Part shown: positions 1 to 5,580 of the stretch, piece after piece
Layout: every line of letters starts with the position of its first letter
Position numbering within the stretch: the stretch's first letter is position 1
Assembly (NCBI GenBank): GCA_003096255.1
Contig: PIXS01000137.1
Location: 1-6,681, forward strand
Reading direction: 5' to 3'
DNA length: 6,681 nt
Source: Candidatus Bathyarchaeum sp.
GTDB lineage: Archaea; Thermoproteota; Bathyarchaeia; Bathyarchaeales; Bathyarchaeaceae
Made by a program: the position numbers and the translations under genes
Notes under the pieces: generated by a model
What the model saw: only the letters and a program-made list of their open reading frames with translations
What the model was told of the DNA's origin: nothing
Databases searched by the model: none

Positions 1-388
1 CTGCCTTAATGTCGGGAATAAGTGAGGAGTCTTTTATTTCGGTTACTTGAATAACGTTTCTGAGGGGCTTGAGGGCAACCCAGTTCTTTTGTGCTGATGG
101 ATGAGCGATGTTTTGGGCGTTTCCTGCAAGGATTACTTCAACCTTGAAGCCTAAGCATGTAAGGTAGCGGGCGGCAACAAAGCCGTCTCCTCCGTTTCCT
201 CCTGAACCACAAAAAATTGCTACCCGGGTTTTCTTGGGCTGGAACCGTGCTGCAATCTCTTCTGCAACATTCCTTCCAGCAGTCTCCATAAGCTGCAACA
301 ATGAAACTCCAAAATATTCGGCGTTTGTTTCAATGGCGCGCATTACAGGAGTGCTTATTGTCTCAGTTTCCATCGTCTCAAACCCCAT
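1..388 (-). CDS. nnrE: NAD(P)H-hydrate epimerase (YjeF N-terminal domain), partial, 3' end off the left edge
   Basis: The 129 visible residues read as the N-terminal part of a YjeF_N protein. There is an LMETAG motif around residues 33-38 and the glycine-rich GSGGNGGDGFVAARYL nucleotide-binding loop at 61-76, both characteristic of NAD(P)H-hydrate epimerases. In this family the enzyme epimerises the R form of damaged hydrated NAD(P)H so that the partner ADP/ATP-dependent dehydratase can repair it; it is cytosolic. In many archaea epimerase and dehydratase are fused in one protein of about 500 residues, but the window ends too early to tell. The ATG at 388 is the first in frame; a second ATG at 373 is equally possible, as neither has a strong Shine-Dalgarno. 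It lies 28 bases behind the topoisomerase stop on the same strand with no T-run between, so co-transcription is likely. Family assignment is firm; fusion state is unknown. Confidence 0.93.
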   Translation of the reverse strand, partial: MGFETMETETISTPVMRAIETNAEYFGVSLLQLMETAGRNVAEEIAARFQPKKTRVAIFCGSGGNGGDGFVAARYLTCLGFKVEVILAGNAQNIAHPSAQKNWVALKPLRNVIQVTEIKDSSLIPDIKA

Positions 389-416
389 AGTATACGTGGA
401 ATTAGGGGCTTGGAGT

Positions 417-2216
417 TTATTGCTGTTTCTCTTCACATTCTTCTTGGGCGTCTAACCAACTGAATTTCTTGTGCAAGCCCTTCTGGTAGTACTGTTTCCA
501 GTCATACTCCACTTTTTTGCCCCACTCATAGTAGACGCGGGGGTCAATGTAGCTCTTCAAGGAAGTTGAAAGATTGTAGTCGCGGGTCTCCTTCTGAACA
601 TCTATCCTGCGCATCTGTTTATCAACAGCTGTCACATCACGCTGCTTACGTTTCTCCAAGCTTTGCTTCAGCTTTTCCATCCGCTCAGCCTGCTTAACTT
701 TCATGTCCCTGAGGCGATGTTTTTGCTTCGCCACTGCTTCCTGCCTGACTTTAATCCGCTTCTTCAAAGCAGAAACGTCTTTGCCTTGCGCCTCTTTCTC
801 TGCTCGCTCCTGTTTAGATTGTTCCAGCAGTTCCTCAGCAGCTTTTATTCGCTCCTGCTGTTTCACCAGCCGCTCATCATGTTTTTTGTTCCAATCTTTT
901 ATTCGTGCCTTGATTTTGTTCTGGGCAACGGTTGCCCGTTTTTTGATAACATTAAGTCGTTCTTTTTTCCTGTCCAAGGACGACTGCCACGTTTTAGAGA
1001 TTGTACGCTTGTGGTTGCATACTTTGGCGGCTTCAAGATTCGCCATTTTTGCCACGTAATTCTTGACGTATTCTGGAGCTTCTGCTTCAACTGGGGTCTT
1101 GTCAAGTTTTGTTTGCACAGCATCAGTGGCGTAGAGAGTGCGGAAAACTTTTGCTGAGAGCCCAGTCATAACTTCGTCCAGAAACTCGCTTACTTGGCTG
1201 GAGCCCACACCTTCAAAGAGGTCGGATTTTGAGTTTGAGGAGAATTCTTCAAGGTTCTTGATTACGTTTTCATGGAGTTTTGTGGTGAAAATGTGGGGCA
1301 CGCTGTCTTTTCCCAAGAAATTGAAGGACACTGTGCCGTCGCCGTTTATTGTGATGTGCTCCTTCCGTAGCGTCGAGGCACCAACGGTGTCGGCTTCATC
1401 AGGGTCTTTTTCGTCGCCAACCCTGATTTTCAGCTTGTCAATAAGGTAACAGACGGTTGCAATTTTTCTACGCTTCAGATTCTCTGACTCAAGATTTCGC
1501 AGAATGTGCTTCTTAACACGAGGAAGTTTCTGACGGAACTCTAATGCCTTATCAAACTTCTCTATCTCTTTCTGCTGCTTAAAACTGCATGAATCAGAAA
1601 ACCACACATACTTCTGTTTGCAGCTGAGCTTATCCTGCCAACGGGCAATCCAAATGGCTTCAGGCTCCCACACAATCTCTTTCCAGTTGCCCTCTGGCCG
1701 TGGCGCATCATCTGACAAATTAAGTATGACATCTTCTTTGGATGGACCCTCTTTCCAGCTCCCCCGCATCGGATGCTTCCCGCGACCCATAAAGATGGAA
1801 CTAGGCTCCGCAACATAGTTGGCTAATTCCATTTTTTCGCCATCAACATATGCGTACCCAAATTTCTCTTTGTTTGCTTCTCTAACCTCTTTTCGTTGAG
1901 CCGCCAACAGCTTCTTTTCTTCGCGGGGAAGATTCTTTCTGTATTCCCGTTCCTTCTCGACAAGAGAAATTATCGCCGAGAAGTCAACATCTCCGGGCTT
2001 AACTGTAATTCCTAGTTTCTTTGAGAAGTCCTTGTGAAAGTTTTTTGCGAACACTTTGTCCTCAACGTATGGTGTTCCAGCCTTTTTTGCCCAAGCGACT
2101 GCCATTTCTTCCTGCTCAGTTGTCAGCTTAACCTCTTTGCCTTTTACTTTGACTGTGAGTCCTTTGCCTTCGTACTGGGCTGGAATCAGGACGCCGTTGT
2201 GATGAAGCGATTCCAT
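417..2216 (-). CDS. DNA topoisomerase IB (eukaryote-type), complete
   Basis: A 599-residue type IB topoisomerase, which relaxes positive and negative supercoils by transient single-strand cleavage through a 3'-phosphotyrosine, without ATP. It aligns from residue 4 (LHHNGVLIPAQYE) with the start of the human TOP1 core, so the start at 2216 is well placed; a GGAG lies 8 bases upstream. The N-terminal DNA-binding lobe spans about 1-215 (EPSSIFMGRGKHP at 137-149) and the catalytic lobe about 216-405. All five catalytic residues are visible: R265 (KLKIRVG), K303 (FLGKDS), R359 (AKVFRT), H402 (CNHKR) and nucleophile Y556 (LKSYIDPR). Between H402 and Y556 sits a long Lys/Glu/Gln/Arg-rich coiled-coil linker (about 410-545), around 60 residues longer than in human TOP1 from my memory of that protein. 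The long nuclear N-terminal extension of eukaryotes is absent. Among archaea this enzyme is mainly known from Thaumarchaeota, Aigarchaeota and Bathyarchaeia. Probably first gene of an operon with the epimerase. Confidence 0.97.
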   Translation of the reverse strand: MESLHHNGVLIPAQYEGKGLTVKVKGKEVKLTTEQEEMAVAWAKKAGTPYVEDKVFAKNFHKDFSKKLGITVKPGDVDFSAIISLVEKEREYRKNLPREEKKLLAAQRKEVREANKEKFGYAYVDGEKMELANYVAEPSSIFMGRGKHPMRGSWKEGPSKEDVILNLSDDAPRPEGNWKEIVWEPEAIWIARWQDKLSCKQKYVWFSDSCSFKQQKEIEKFDKALEFRQKLPRVKKHILRNLESENLKRRKIATVCYLIDKLKIRVGDEKDPDEADTVGASTLRKEHITINGDGTVSFNFLGKDSVPHIFTTKLHENVIKNLEEFSSNSKSDLFEGVGSSQVSEFLDEVMTGLSAKVFRTLYATDAVQTKLDKTPVEAEAPEYVKNYVAKMANLEAAKVCNHKRTISKTWQSSLDRKKERLNVIKKRATVAQNKIKARIKDWNKKHDERLVKQQERIKAAEELLEQSKQERAEKEAQGKDVSALKKRIKVRQEAVAKQKHRLRDMKVKQAERMEKLKQSLEKRKQRDVTAVDKQMRRIDVQKETRDYNLSTSLKSYIDPRVYYEWGKKVEYDWKQYYQKGLHKKFSWLDAQEECEEKQQ

Positions 2217-2224
2217 TTTGGTTA

Positions 2225-2228
2225 CTCC
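2225..2228 (-). promoter_or_regulatory. Shine-Dalgarno (GGAG) of topoisomerase IB
   Basis: On the minus strand GGAG is followed by eight bases and then the ATG at 2216. The spacing is good and supports this start, as does the alignment of the first residues to the eukaryotic core. Confidence 0.55.
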
Positions 2229-2263
2229 GCATGTTTAGTTTCTTTATACGGTGAAAGAGAAAA

Positions 2264-2274
2264 CTTAAAGTTTC
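2264..2274 (-). promoter_or_regulatory. Candidate BRE/TATA box for topoisomerase IB
   Basis: The minus strand reads GAAACTTTAAG, an A-rich BRE-like stretch followed by a TATA-like CTTTAAG. A start of transcription about 25 bases downstream would fall near 2240, giving a leader of roughly 25 bases that still contains the GGAG. A second A/T element, CGTATAAAG, lies closer to the gene (about 2242-2250) but would place initiation almost at the start codon. Inferred by eye only. Confidence 0.4.
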
Positions 2275-2311
2275 TTATTTTCGACTCTACGTTTACCTGC
2301 GTAAAGAACAA

Positions 2312-2320
2312 GATTTAATG
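2312..2320 (+). promoter_or_regulatory. Candidate TATA box for the PUA-NAC operon
   Basis: The stretch GATTTAATG, preceded by an A-rich segment (GTAAAGAACAA) that could act as BRE, lies about 50 bases before the start of the PUA gene. The expected transcription start is near 2340-2345, so the leader would be about 20-25 bases. There is no convincing Shine-Dalgarno before the PUA start. The divergent topoisomerase promoter is about 40 bases away, so the two could influence each other. Confidence 0.35.
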
Positions 2321-2365
2321 CTTTAGCAGGACGTTAATGTTGAATTGCCGAGTTGAACAGTGGAC

Positions 2366-2833
2366 ATGGATGCCCTACAGAAGATACGAAGTGTAGCTGA
2401 TTACCAGTTTGGAAAAAACACAGGAAAGAAACTGTTTCCTGACACAACTAGAATTGTGTACTCAAAGAACACAGGAAAAATACGCCACATACACCTAAAA
2501 GAGGAGCTGCTTGCCACCCTCAGACCCACAACAGGGCTCCTAATTTTGACTGTTGCAGGAGCCAAACGTCTGATACAGGAAGTTAATCCTCCGAGCTGCT
2601 GGGTTAAAGTCGATGACGACGCTGAACCATTTGTTATGAAGGGAAGAAGCGCCTTTGCCAAACATGTGATAGACGCTGACCCAGAGATAAGACCCAACAT
2701 GGAAGTCATAGTTATCAACAGAAAAAGTAAGGTTTTGGCTGTTGGCAGAGCATTACTTTCTGGAACTGAAATGAAGCCGTTCAGCAGGGGAATGGCTGTG
2801 CGGGTTCGCCGAGGCGTGGCAGAAAAAAGTTAA
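2366..2833 (+). CDS. PUA-domain RNA-binding protein (archaeal NAC-linked family)
   Basis: A basic protein of 155 residues in two parts. The N-terminal pre-PUA segment (about 1-72) carries ADYQFGKNTGKKLFP and then TGKIRHIHL, a pattern shared with the pre-PUA regions of archaeosine transglycosylase-like and MCT-1-like proteins. The C-terminal PUA domain (about 76-152) carries GRSAFAKHV, a conserved MEVIVI strand and the closing GMAVRVRRG. PUA domains bind structured RNA such as tRNA or rRNA, and no catalytic domain is present, so it is probably an RNA-binding accessory factor; the exact RNA is not known to me. It lies 36 bases before NAC on the same strand, a pairing I recall from other archaea, which suggests a ribosome or nascent-chain role. 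A stop at 2354 limits the start to GTG 2360 (two residues longer) or ATG 2366; I chose ATG, though neither has a clear Shine-Dalgarno. Confidence 0.88.
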   Translation: MDALQKIRSVADYQFGKNTGKKLFPDTTRIVYSKNTGKIRHIHLKEELLATLRPTTGLLILTVAGAKRLIQEVNPPSCWVKVDDDAEPFVMKGRSAFAKHVIDADPEIRPNMEVIVINRKSKVLAVGRALLSGTEMKPFSRGMAVRVRRGVAEKS

Positions 2834-2856
2834 GAACCCCCTTGAGGGAGTATAGG

Positions 2857-2863
2857 AAAGGGA
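2857..2863 (+). promoter_or_regulatory. Purine-rich ribosome binding site of NAC
   Basis: AAAGGGA lies six bases before the ATG at 2870, inside a longer purine-rich stretch beginning at 2854. It supports that ATG rather than the internal Met codon four codons later. Confidence 0.5.
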
Positions 2864-2869
2864 ACGGAA

Positions 2870-3226
2870 ATGCGGAAAAGAATGAATCCAAGAAATACGA
2901 AAAGGATGATGCAGCGCATGGGCATGAACATGGCAGAAATGCCCGACGTCCAGGAAGTCATTTTTAAAACAAGCGACAAAGAAATCGTGGTAGAAAACGC
3001 TCAGGTTGCAGTCCTTGAGATGCAGGGACAAAAAATCTTTCAAGTCACAGGACAAGTAAATGAGCGGGCTCTGGAGACTGAAGCGGCTGCGTTGACTATT
3101 CCTGAAGAGGATGTGCAGCTTGTTGCGGACCAGACAGGAAAAAGTTTAGAAGACGCTCAACGAGCCCTAGAATCAAGCGACGGAGACCTAGCTAAGGCAA
3201 TTCTTCTTCTGCAGACAGGCGGCTAA
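2870..3226 (+). CDS. nac: Nascent polypeptide-associated complex protein (archaeal NAC, alpha-type)
   Basis: The 118 residues match archaeal NAC in length and layout. A basic, Met-rich N-terminus (RKRMNPRNTKRMMQRMGMNM, 2-21) corresponds to the ribosome-anchoring region. The NAC beta-barrel dimerisation domain follows at about 26-62 (VQEVIF, KEIVVENAQVAVLEMQGQKIFQVTG), and a C-terminal UBA domain at about 76-116 (IPEEDVQLVADQTGKSLEDA, then a DGDLAKAILLL helix). Archaeal NAC forms a homodimer at the ribosomal exit tunnel, binds emerging chains and is thought to shield them and influence targeting; the UBA function in archaea is unsettled. It follows the PUA gene closely and very likely shares its transcript. 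Its stop is separated by one base from the stop of the convergent adenosyltransferase gene. Confidence 0.96.
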   Translation: MRKRMNPRNTKRMMQRMGMNMAEMPDVQEVIFKTSDKEIVVENAQVAVLEMQGQKIFQVTGQVNERALETEAAALTIPEEDVQLVADQTGKSLEDAQRALESSDGDLAKAILLLQTGG

Positions 3227-3227
3227 A

Positions 3228-3743
3228 CTAGTACTGGATGCCCTCTGTGGTCACCGTTTCGTCTAGATGCTTGATGTCTTTCACTTCGTTAACGAAATCA
3301 GCCCTGTCTATGAGCTTTTTGGCCGCGTATCTTCCAGTTAAAACAACGTCAGTCTCTTCTGGTATGCTGTCTAGAAACTCTAGGACTTCGTCTATGTCTA
3401 GCATGTGGCAGTGGAGAGCCAAGTTTATTTCGTCCAGAACCAGCAGATGAGGCTTCTTCTCTTTTACAACTTTTTTGGCGAATTCCAGTCCCTTTTTGGT
3501 GAGTTTTTTGTCTTCTTCGCCGAGGTTATCTAGTCCTATCCAGCCTTCTCTGCCGAACAGGTAGATTTCGTAGTATGGCTTGAGCTTCTCCCGTATCTTG
3601 TATTCGCCTGTGTTTTTCCACCACTTCAAAAACTGGATAATCACAACTTTGCGTTTGTGTCCCACAGTCCTGAGGGCTAAACCTAAGGCGTTTACTGTTT
3701 TTCCGCCTCCAGTTCCCGTGTACAGGTAAACATAACCCATCAT
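3228..3743 (-). CDS. cobO: Corrinoid (cob(I)alamin / cob(I)yrinic acid a,c-diamide) adenosyltransferase, CobA/BtuR family
   Basis: About 171 residues, a normal length for the CobA/CobO/BtuR family, which transfers the 5'-deoxyadenosyl group of ATP to Co(I) corrinoids to make the adenosyl-B12 cofactor in the cytosol. Visible features are the N-terminal P-loop YTGTGGGKT (residues 8-16), the ALGLALRTVGH helix, VVIIQFLK, the Walker-B-like LLVLDEINLAL (100-110) and DVVLTGR (132-138). The P-loop has GTGGGKT where the bacterial enzymes have GNGKGKT. The start at 3743 is chosen because GAGGGGG lies just upstream; ATG 3740 and an ATG at 3755 are also in frame, and the latter has no comparable site. 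It stands alone, divergent from the dehydrogenase, with no other B12 genes in view, so it may serve cofactor biosynthesis or corrinoid salvage. The other adenosyltransferase families (PduO, EutT) do not fit. Confidence 0.93.
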   Translation of the reverse strand: MMGYVYLYTGTGGGKTVNALGLALRTVGHKRKVVIIQFLKWWKNTGEYKIREKLKPYYEIYLFGREGWIGLDNLGEEDKKLTKKGLEFAKKVVKEKKPHLLVLDEINLALHCHMLDIDEVLEFLDSIPEETDVVLTGRYAAKKLIDRADFVNEVKDIKHLDETVTTEGIQY

Positions 3744-3745
3744 TA

Positions 3746-3752
3746 TCCCCCT
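3746..3752 (-). promoter_or_regulatory. Shine-Dalgarno deciding the start of the adenosyltransferase
   Basis: The minus strand reads ATGAGGGGGATAATGATG. The G-rich AGGGGGA core sits a few bases before ATG 3743 and six or more before ATG 3740, and it overlaps the outermost ATG at 3755, which is therefore unlikely to be the real start. Confidence 0.55.
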
Positions 3753-3832
3753 CATGCCTTAGATGTCTCTGGAGAATACAAGCGGGAGCAGCCAATTATG
3801 GTTTACTGTCATGTCTGGAAGTGATTGTTGAG

Positions 3833-3862
3833 AAAGTTTTTACAACTGTTTAGCAGTATATT
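3833..3862 (+). promoter_or_regulatory. Candidate promoter of the Glu/Leu dehydrogenase
   Basis: Two TATA-like elements are visible: AAAGTTTTTACA (3833-3844), with initiation expected near 3865, and GTATATTTG (about 3856-3864), with initiation expected near 3883. The first leaves a leader of roughly 25 bases that includes GGGG at 3879-3882, about ten bases before the ATG. No clear inverted repeat or operator is seen. The opposite strand of this gap has only a weak candidate box for the divergent adenosyltransferase gene. Confidence 0.4.
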
Positions 3863-3892
3863 TGTCATTAACGTTTCTGGGGAAAAACGGGA

Positions 3893-5029
3893 ATGAAACT
3901 AAAGATAGAGGTTTTTGCGGATGAGTGGGGTCCAGAGAAGATACTGCAGGTCTATGACACTGAAACGGGGATGCGGGGTGTTCTGGTCATAGATAACACA
4001 ACTGTGGGTCCAGGAAAGGGCGGAATAAGAATGCTGCCAACTGTGTCAACAGAGGAGATTTTCAGGTTAGCACGGGTAATGACTTGGAAGTGTGCCCTAG
4101 CAAAAATCCCCTTTGGAGGAGCCAAATCAGGCATAATCGCTGACCCAAAAAAGATGACAAAAAAGAAGAAGATGGAAACCATCAAAGCGTTCTCTCGAGC
4201 CCTCAAACGGGTTTGTCCAAGCCTGTACGTTGCTGCCCCAGACATCAACACTGGAGAAGAAGAGATGGCTGTTTTCGCCAAAGAGAACGGCTCCATGAAG
4301 TCTGCCACAGGAAAACCAGCCCACCTATGCGTCAAGCCTGAAGTAAAATGCGGTATCCCCCACGAGTATGGCTCCACAGCCTTGGGGGTGGTGCAATCTG
4401 CTTTTACTGCAGCAAACTACATAGACAACCTAGACATCGACAAAGCCACAGCCGCCATAGAAGGCTTCGGAAACGTCGGCTCCTTCGTCGTCGAGTACCT
4501 GACGCAGATTGACGTGAAAGTTGTTGCCGTTTCAGACTCTAAGGGCTGCATCTACAATCCTGAAGGGTTAAATTATGAGAAGTTGCTGGATGTCAAAACA
4601 GAAACGGGTTCTGTTATAAATTATGGTCCAGGCAAAGTGCTTGAGAACAAGGAGCTTTTTGCGTTGCCCGTAGACATTCTTGTTCCTGCTGCCCTTCCGG
4701 ACGTTATTAGAGCAGATAACGTTGAGAGTGTTAAGGCAAAACTGGTTGTTGAGGCTGCTAACCTTCCTATACGCCCAGAAACAGAGAAGGTTTTAGCGGA
4801 GAGGGGCGTGTTTGTTGTTCCCGACATTTTGGCGAATGCGGGGGGAGTGATTTCTTCTTATGCCGAGTATCGGGGTTATAATCCTAAGCGGATGCTGGAG
4901 CTTGTTCAAAGAAAAATCCGCCAGAACACGGTAAAGGTGATAGAAACGGCCCTAAACAACGACATCACTCTTAGAGAGGCGGCAATGAACATAGCAAAAG
5001 AAAGAATACAGAAAGCAAACAACCGCTGA
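3893..5029 (+). CDS. Glu/Leu/Phe/Val dehydrogenase family protein (probable glutamate dehydrogenase)
   Basis: An amino-acid dehydrogenase of 378 residues that would interconvert an amino acid and its 2-oxo acid with NAD(P) and ammonium, in the cytosol. The substrate domain (about 1-160) shows GPGKGGIRM (39-47), MTWKCA with K66, PFGGAKSGI with the expected catalytic K78, and APDINT with the catalytic D117. The Rossmann domain follows, with the dinucleotide loop GFGNVG (191-196) and VAVSDSKG (211-218). The C-terminal part has the family signature NAGGVISSY. It is about 40 residues shorter at the N-terminus than the usual hexameric GDH (around 415-420), and the GGAKGG motif is GGAKSG. The segment between TGKP (139-142) and the GSTALGV helix contains CGIPHEYG in place of the classical GGSLGREEATGRGV. 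Glutamate is the most likely substrate, but leucine or another branched or aromatic amino acid is possible. The start has GGGG ten bases upstream. The next gene, trmO, follows on the same strand. Confidence 0.92.
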   Translation: MKLKIEVFADEWGPEKILQVYDTETGMRGVLVIDNTTVGPGKGGIRMLPTVSTEEIFRLARVMTWKCALAKIPFGGAKSGIIADPKKMTKKKKMETIKAFSRALKRVCPSLYVAAPDINTGEEEMAVFAKENGSMKSATGKPAHLCVKPEVKCGIPHEYGSTALGVVQSAFTAANYIDNLDIDKATAAIEGFGNVGSFVVEYLTQIDVKVVAVSDSKGCIYNPEGLNYEKLLDVKTETGSVINYGPGKVLENKELFALPVDILVPAALPDVIRADNVESVKAKLVVEAANLPIRPETEKVLAERGVFVVPDILANAGGVISSYAEYRGYNPKRMLELVQRKIRQNTVKVIETALNNDITLREAAMNIAKERIQKANNR

Positions 5030-5045
5030 AGTGAATGAAAAGGGC

Positions 5046-5051
5046 TATATT
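5046..5051 (+). promoter_or_regulatory. Weak candidate TATA box for trmO
   Basis: TATATT in the short gap after the dehydrogenase would place initiation near 5072-5076. This suits either a short leader before ATG 5091 or a leaderless TTG at 5073. No T-run terminates the dehydrogenase transcript first, so read-through from upstream is also plausible. Confidence 0.25.
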
Positions 5052-5090
5052 GCCTAGTTCAGTGTTTGTTAATTGTTTGTGGCTGAGGGG

Positions 5091-5552
5091 ATGTGTTGTT
5101 TAGTGTCTTTTAGTGAGATTAGGTTGGGGCCTATAGGTTTTGTTAGAACAGAGGCTGTGGGTAAGGAAGTTAGAGACAAGAAAGTTGTTTCGCAGATTGT
5201 TTTTCGTGAAGAATATACGGAGGCTTTGGAGGGTGTTGAAGAGTTTTCTCATCTGTTTGTTCTTTTCTGGCTCCACGAAATTTCTGATGAGGACCGAAAA
5301 GTAATGAAGGTTCATCCCCGTGGAAGAGCAGACATGCCTTTGCTGGGAAGTTTCGCAACAAGGACGCCTTACCGTCCTAATCCAATCGGGCTCACGCGGG
5401 TTAAACTGCTGAAAATTGAAGGAAACGTTGTTACGGTTCAGGGCTTAGACGCCTATGACGGCACGCCAGTGCTTGACATCAAACCCTTCGACAGCTGGGA
5501 CACAACAGAAGACTTCAAGGTCCCAGAATGGTGGAAAAAACTAGACAAATAA
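5091..5552 (+). CDS. trmO: TrmO/TsaA-family tRNA (N6-threonylcarbamoyladenosine-37) methyltransferase
   Basis: A protein of about 153 residues consisting of one TsaA domain. The family motifs are ALEGVEEFSHLFVLFW (45-60), FATRTPYRPNPIGL (88-101) and GLDAYDGTPVLDIKPF (118-133), together with an N-terminal LGPIGFVRTEA segment. Characterised TrmO proteins use S-adenosylmethionine to N6-methylate t6A at position 37 of threonine tRNAs, giving m6t6A. The E. coli enzyme is about 235 residues because of a C-terminal extension that is missing here, as is usual for short archaeal homologues, so tRNA recognition may differ. Start choice is uncertain: ATG 5091 is preferred because homologues begin shortly before the PIG motif, but TTG 5073 and GTG 5103 are in frame, and the GAGG at 5085-5088 is too close to ATG 5091 to be decisive. 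It converges on the flavoprotein gene 28 bases away. Confidence 0.9.
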   Translation: MCCLVSFSEIRLGPIGFVRTEAVGKEVRDKKVVSQIVFREEYTEALEGVEEFSHLFVLFWLHEISDEDRKVMKVHPRGRADMPLLGSFATRTPYRPNPIGLTRVKLLKIEGNVVTVQGLDAYDGTPVLDIKPFDSWDTTEDFKVPEWWKKLDK

Positions 5553-5554
5553 AG

Positions 5555-5571
5555 AAAAATGAGAAAAAAAT
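5555..5571 (-). terminator. T-rich archaeal terminator of the FprA gene
   Basis: Just downstream of the FprA stop, the minus strand has a run of seven T, then CTCA, then a run of five T, without a strong hairpin. Archaeal transcription commonly ends at such U-tracts. Termination here would stop the flavoprotein transcript before or just inside trmO. Confidence 0.5.
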
Positions 5572-5580
5572 AGCCCTGAG

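Noticed and set aside
663..1157. Open frame of 164 codons on the plus strand, rich in Phe, Leu, Ser and Cys
   Set aside because: It is the antisense of the Lys/Glu-rich linker of the topoisomerase; the composition explains the open frame and the product resembles nothing. The same holds for the overlapping 118-codon frame at 703-1059.
3526..3795. Open frame of 89 codons on the minus strand overlapping the start of the adenosyltransferase
   Set aside because: It is an alternative frame of the adenosyltransferase with no recognisable motif; the P-loop frame is the real one.
3952..4377. Open frame of 141 codons on the minus strand
   Set aside because: It lies entirely antisense to the dehydrogenase substrate domain, which is strongly supported by its motifs. 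No domain is recognisable in the antisense product.
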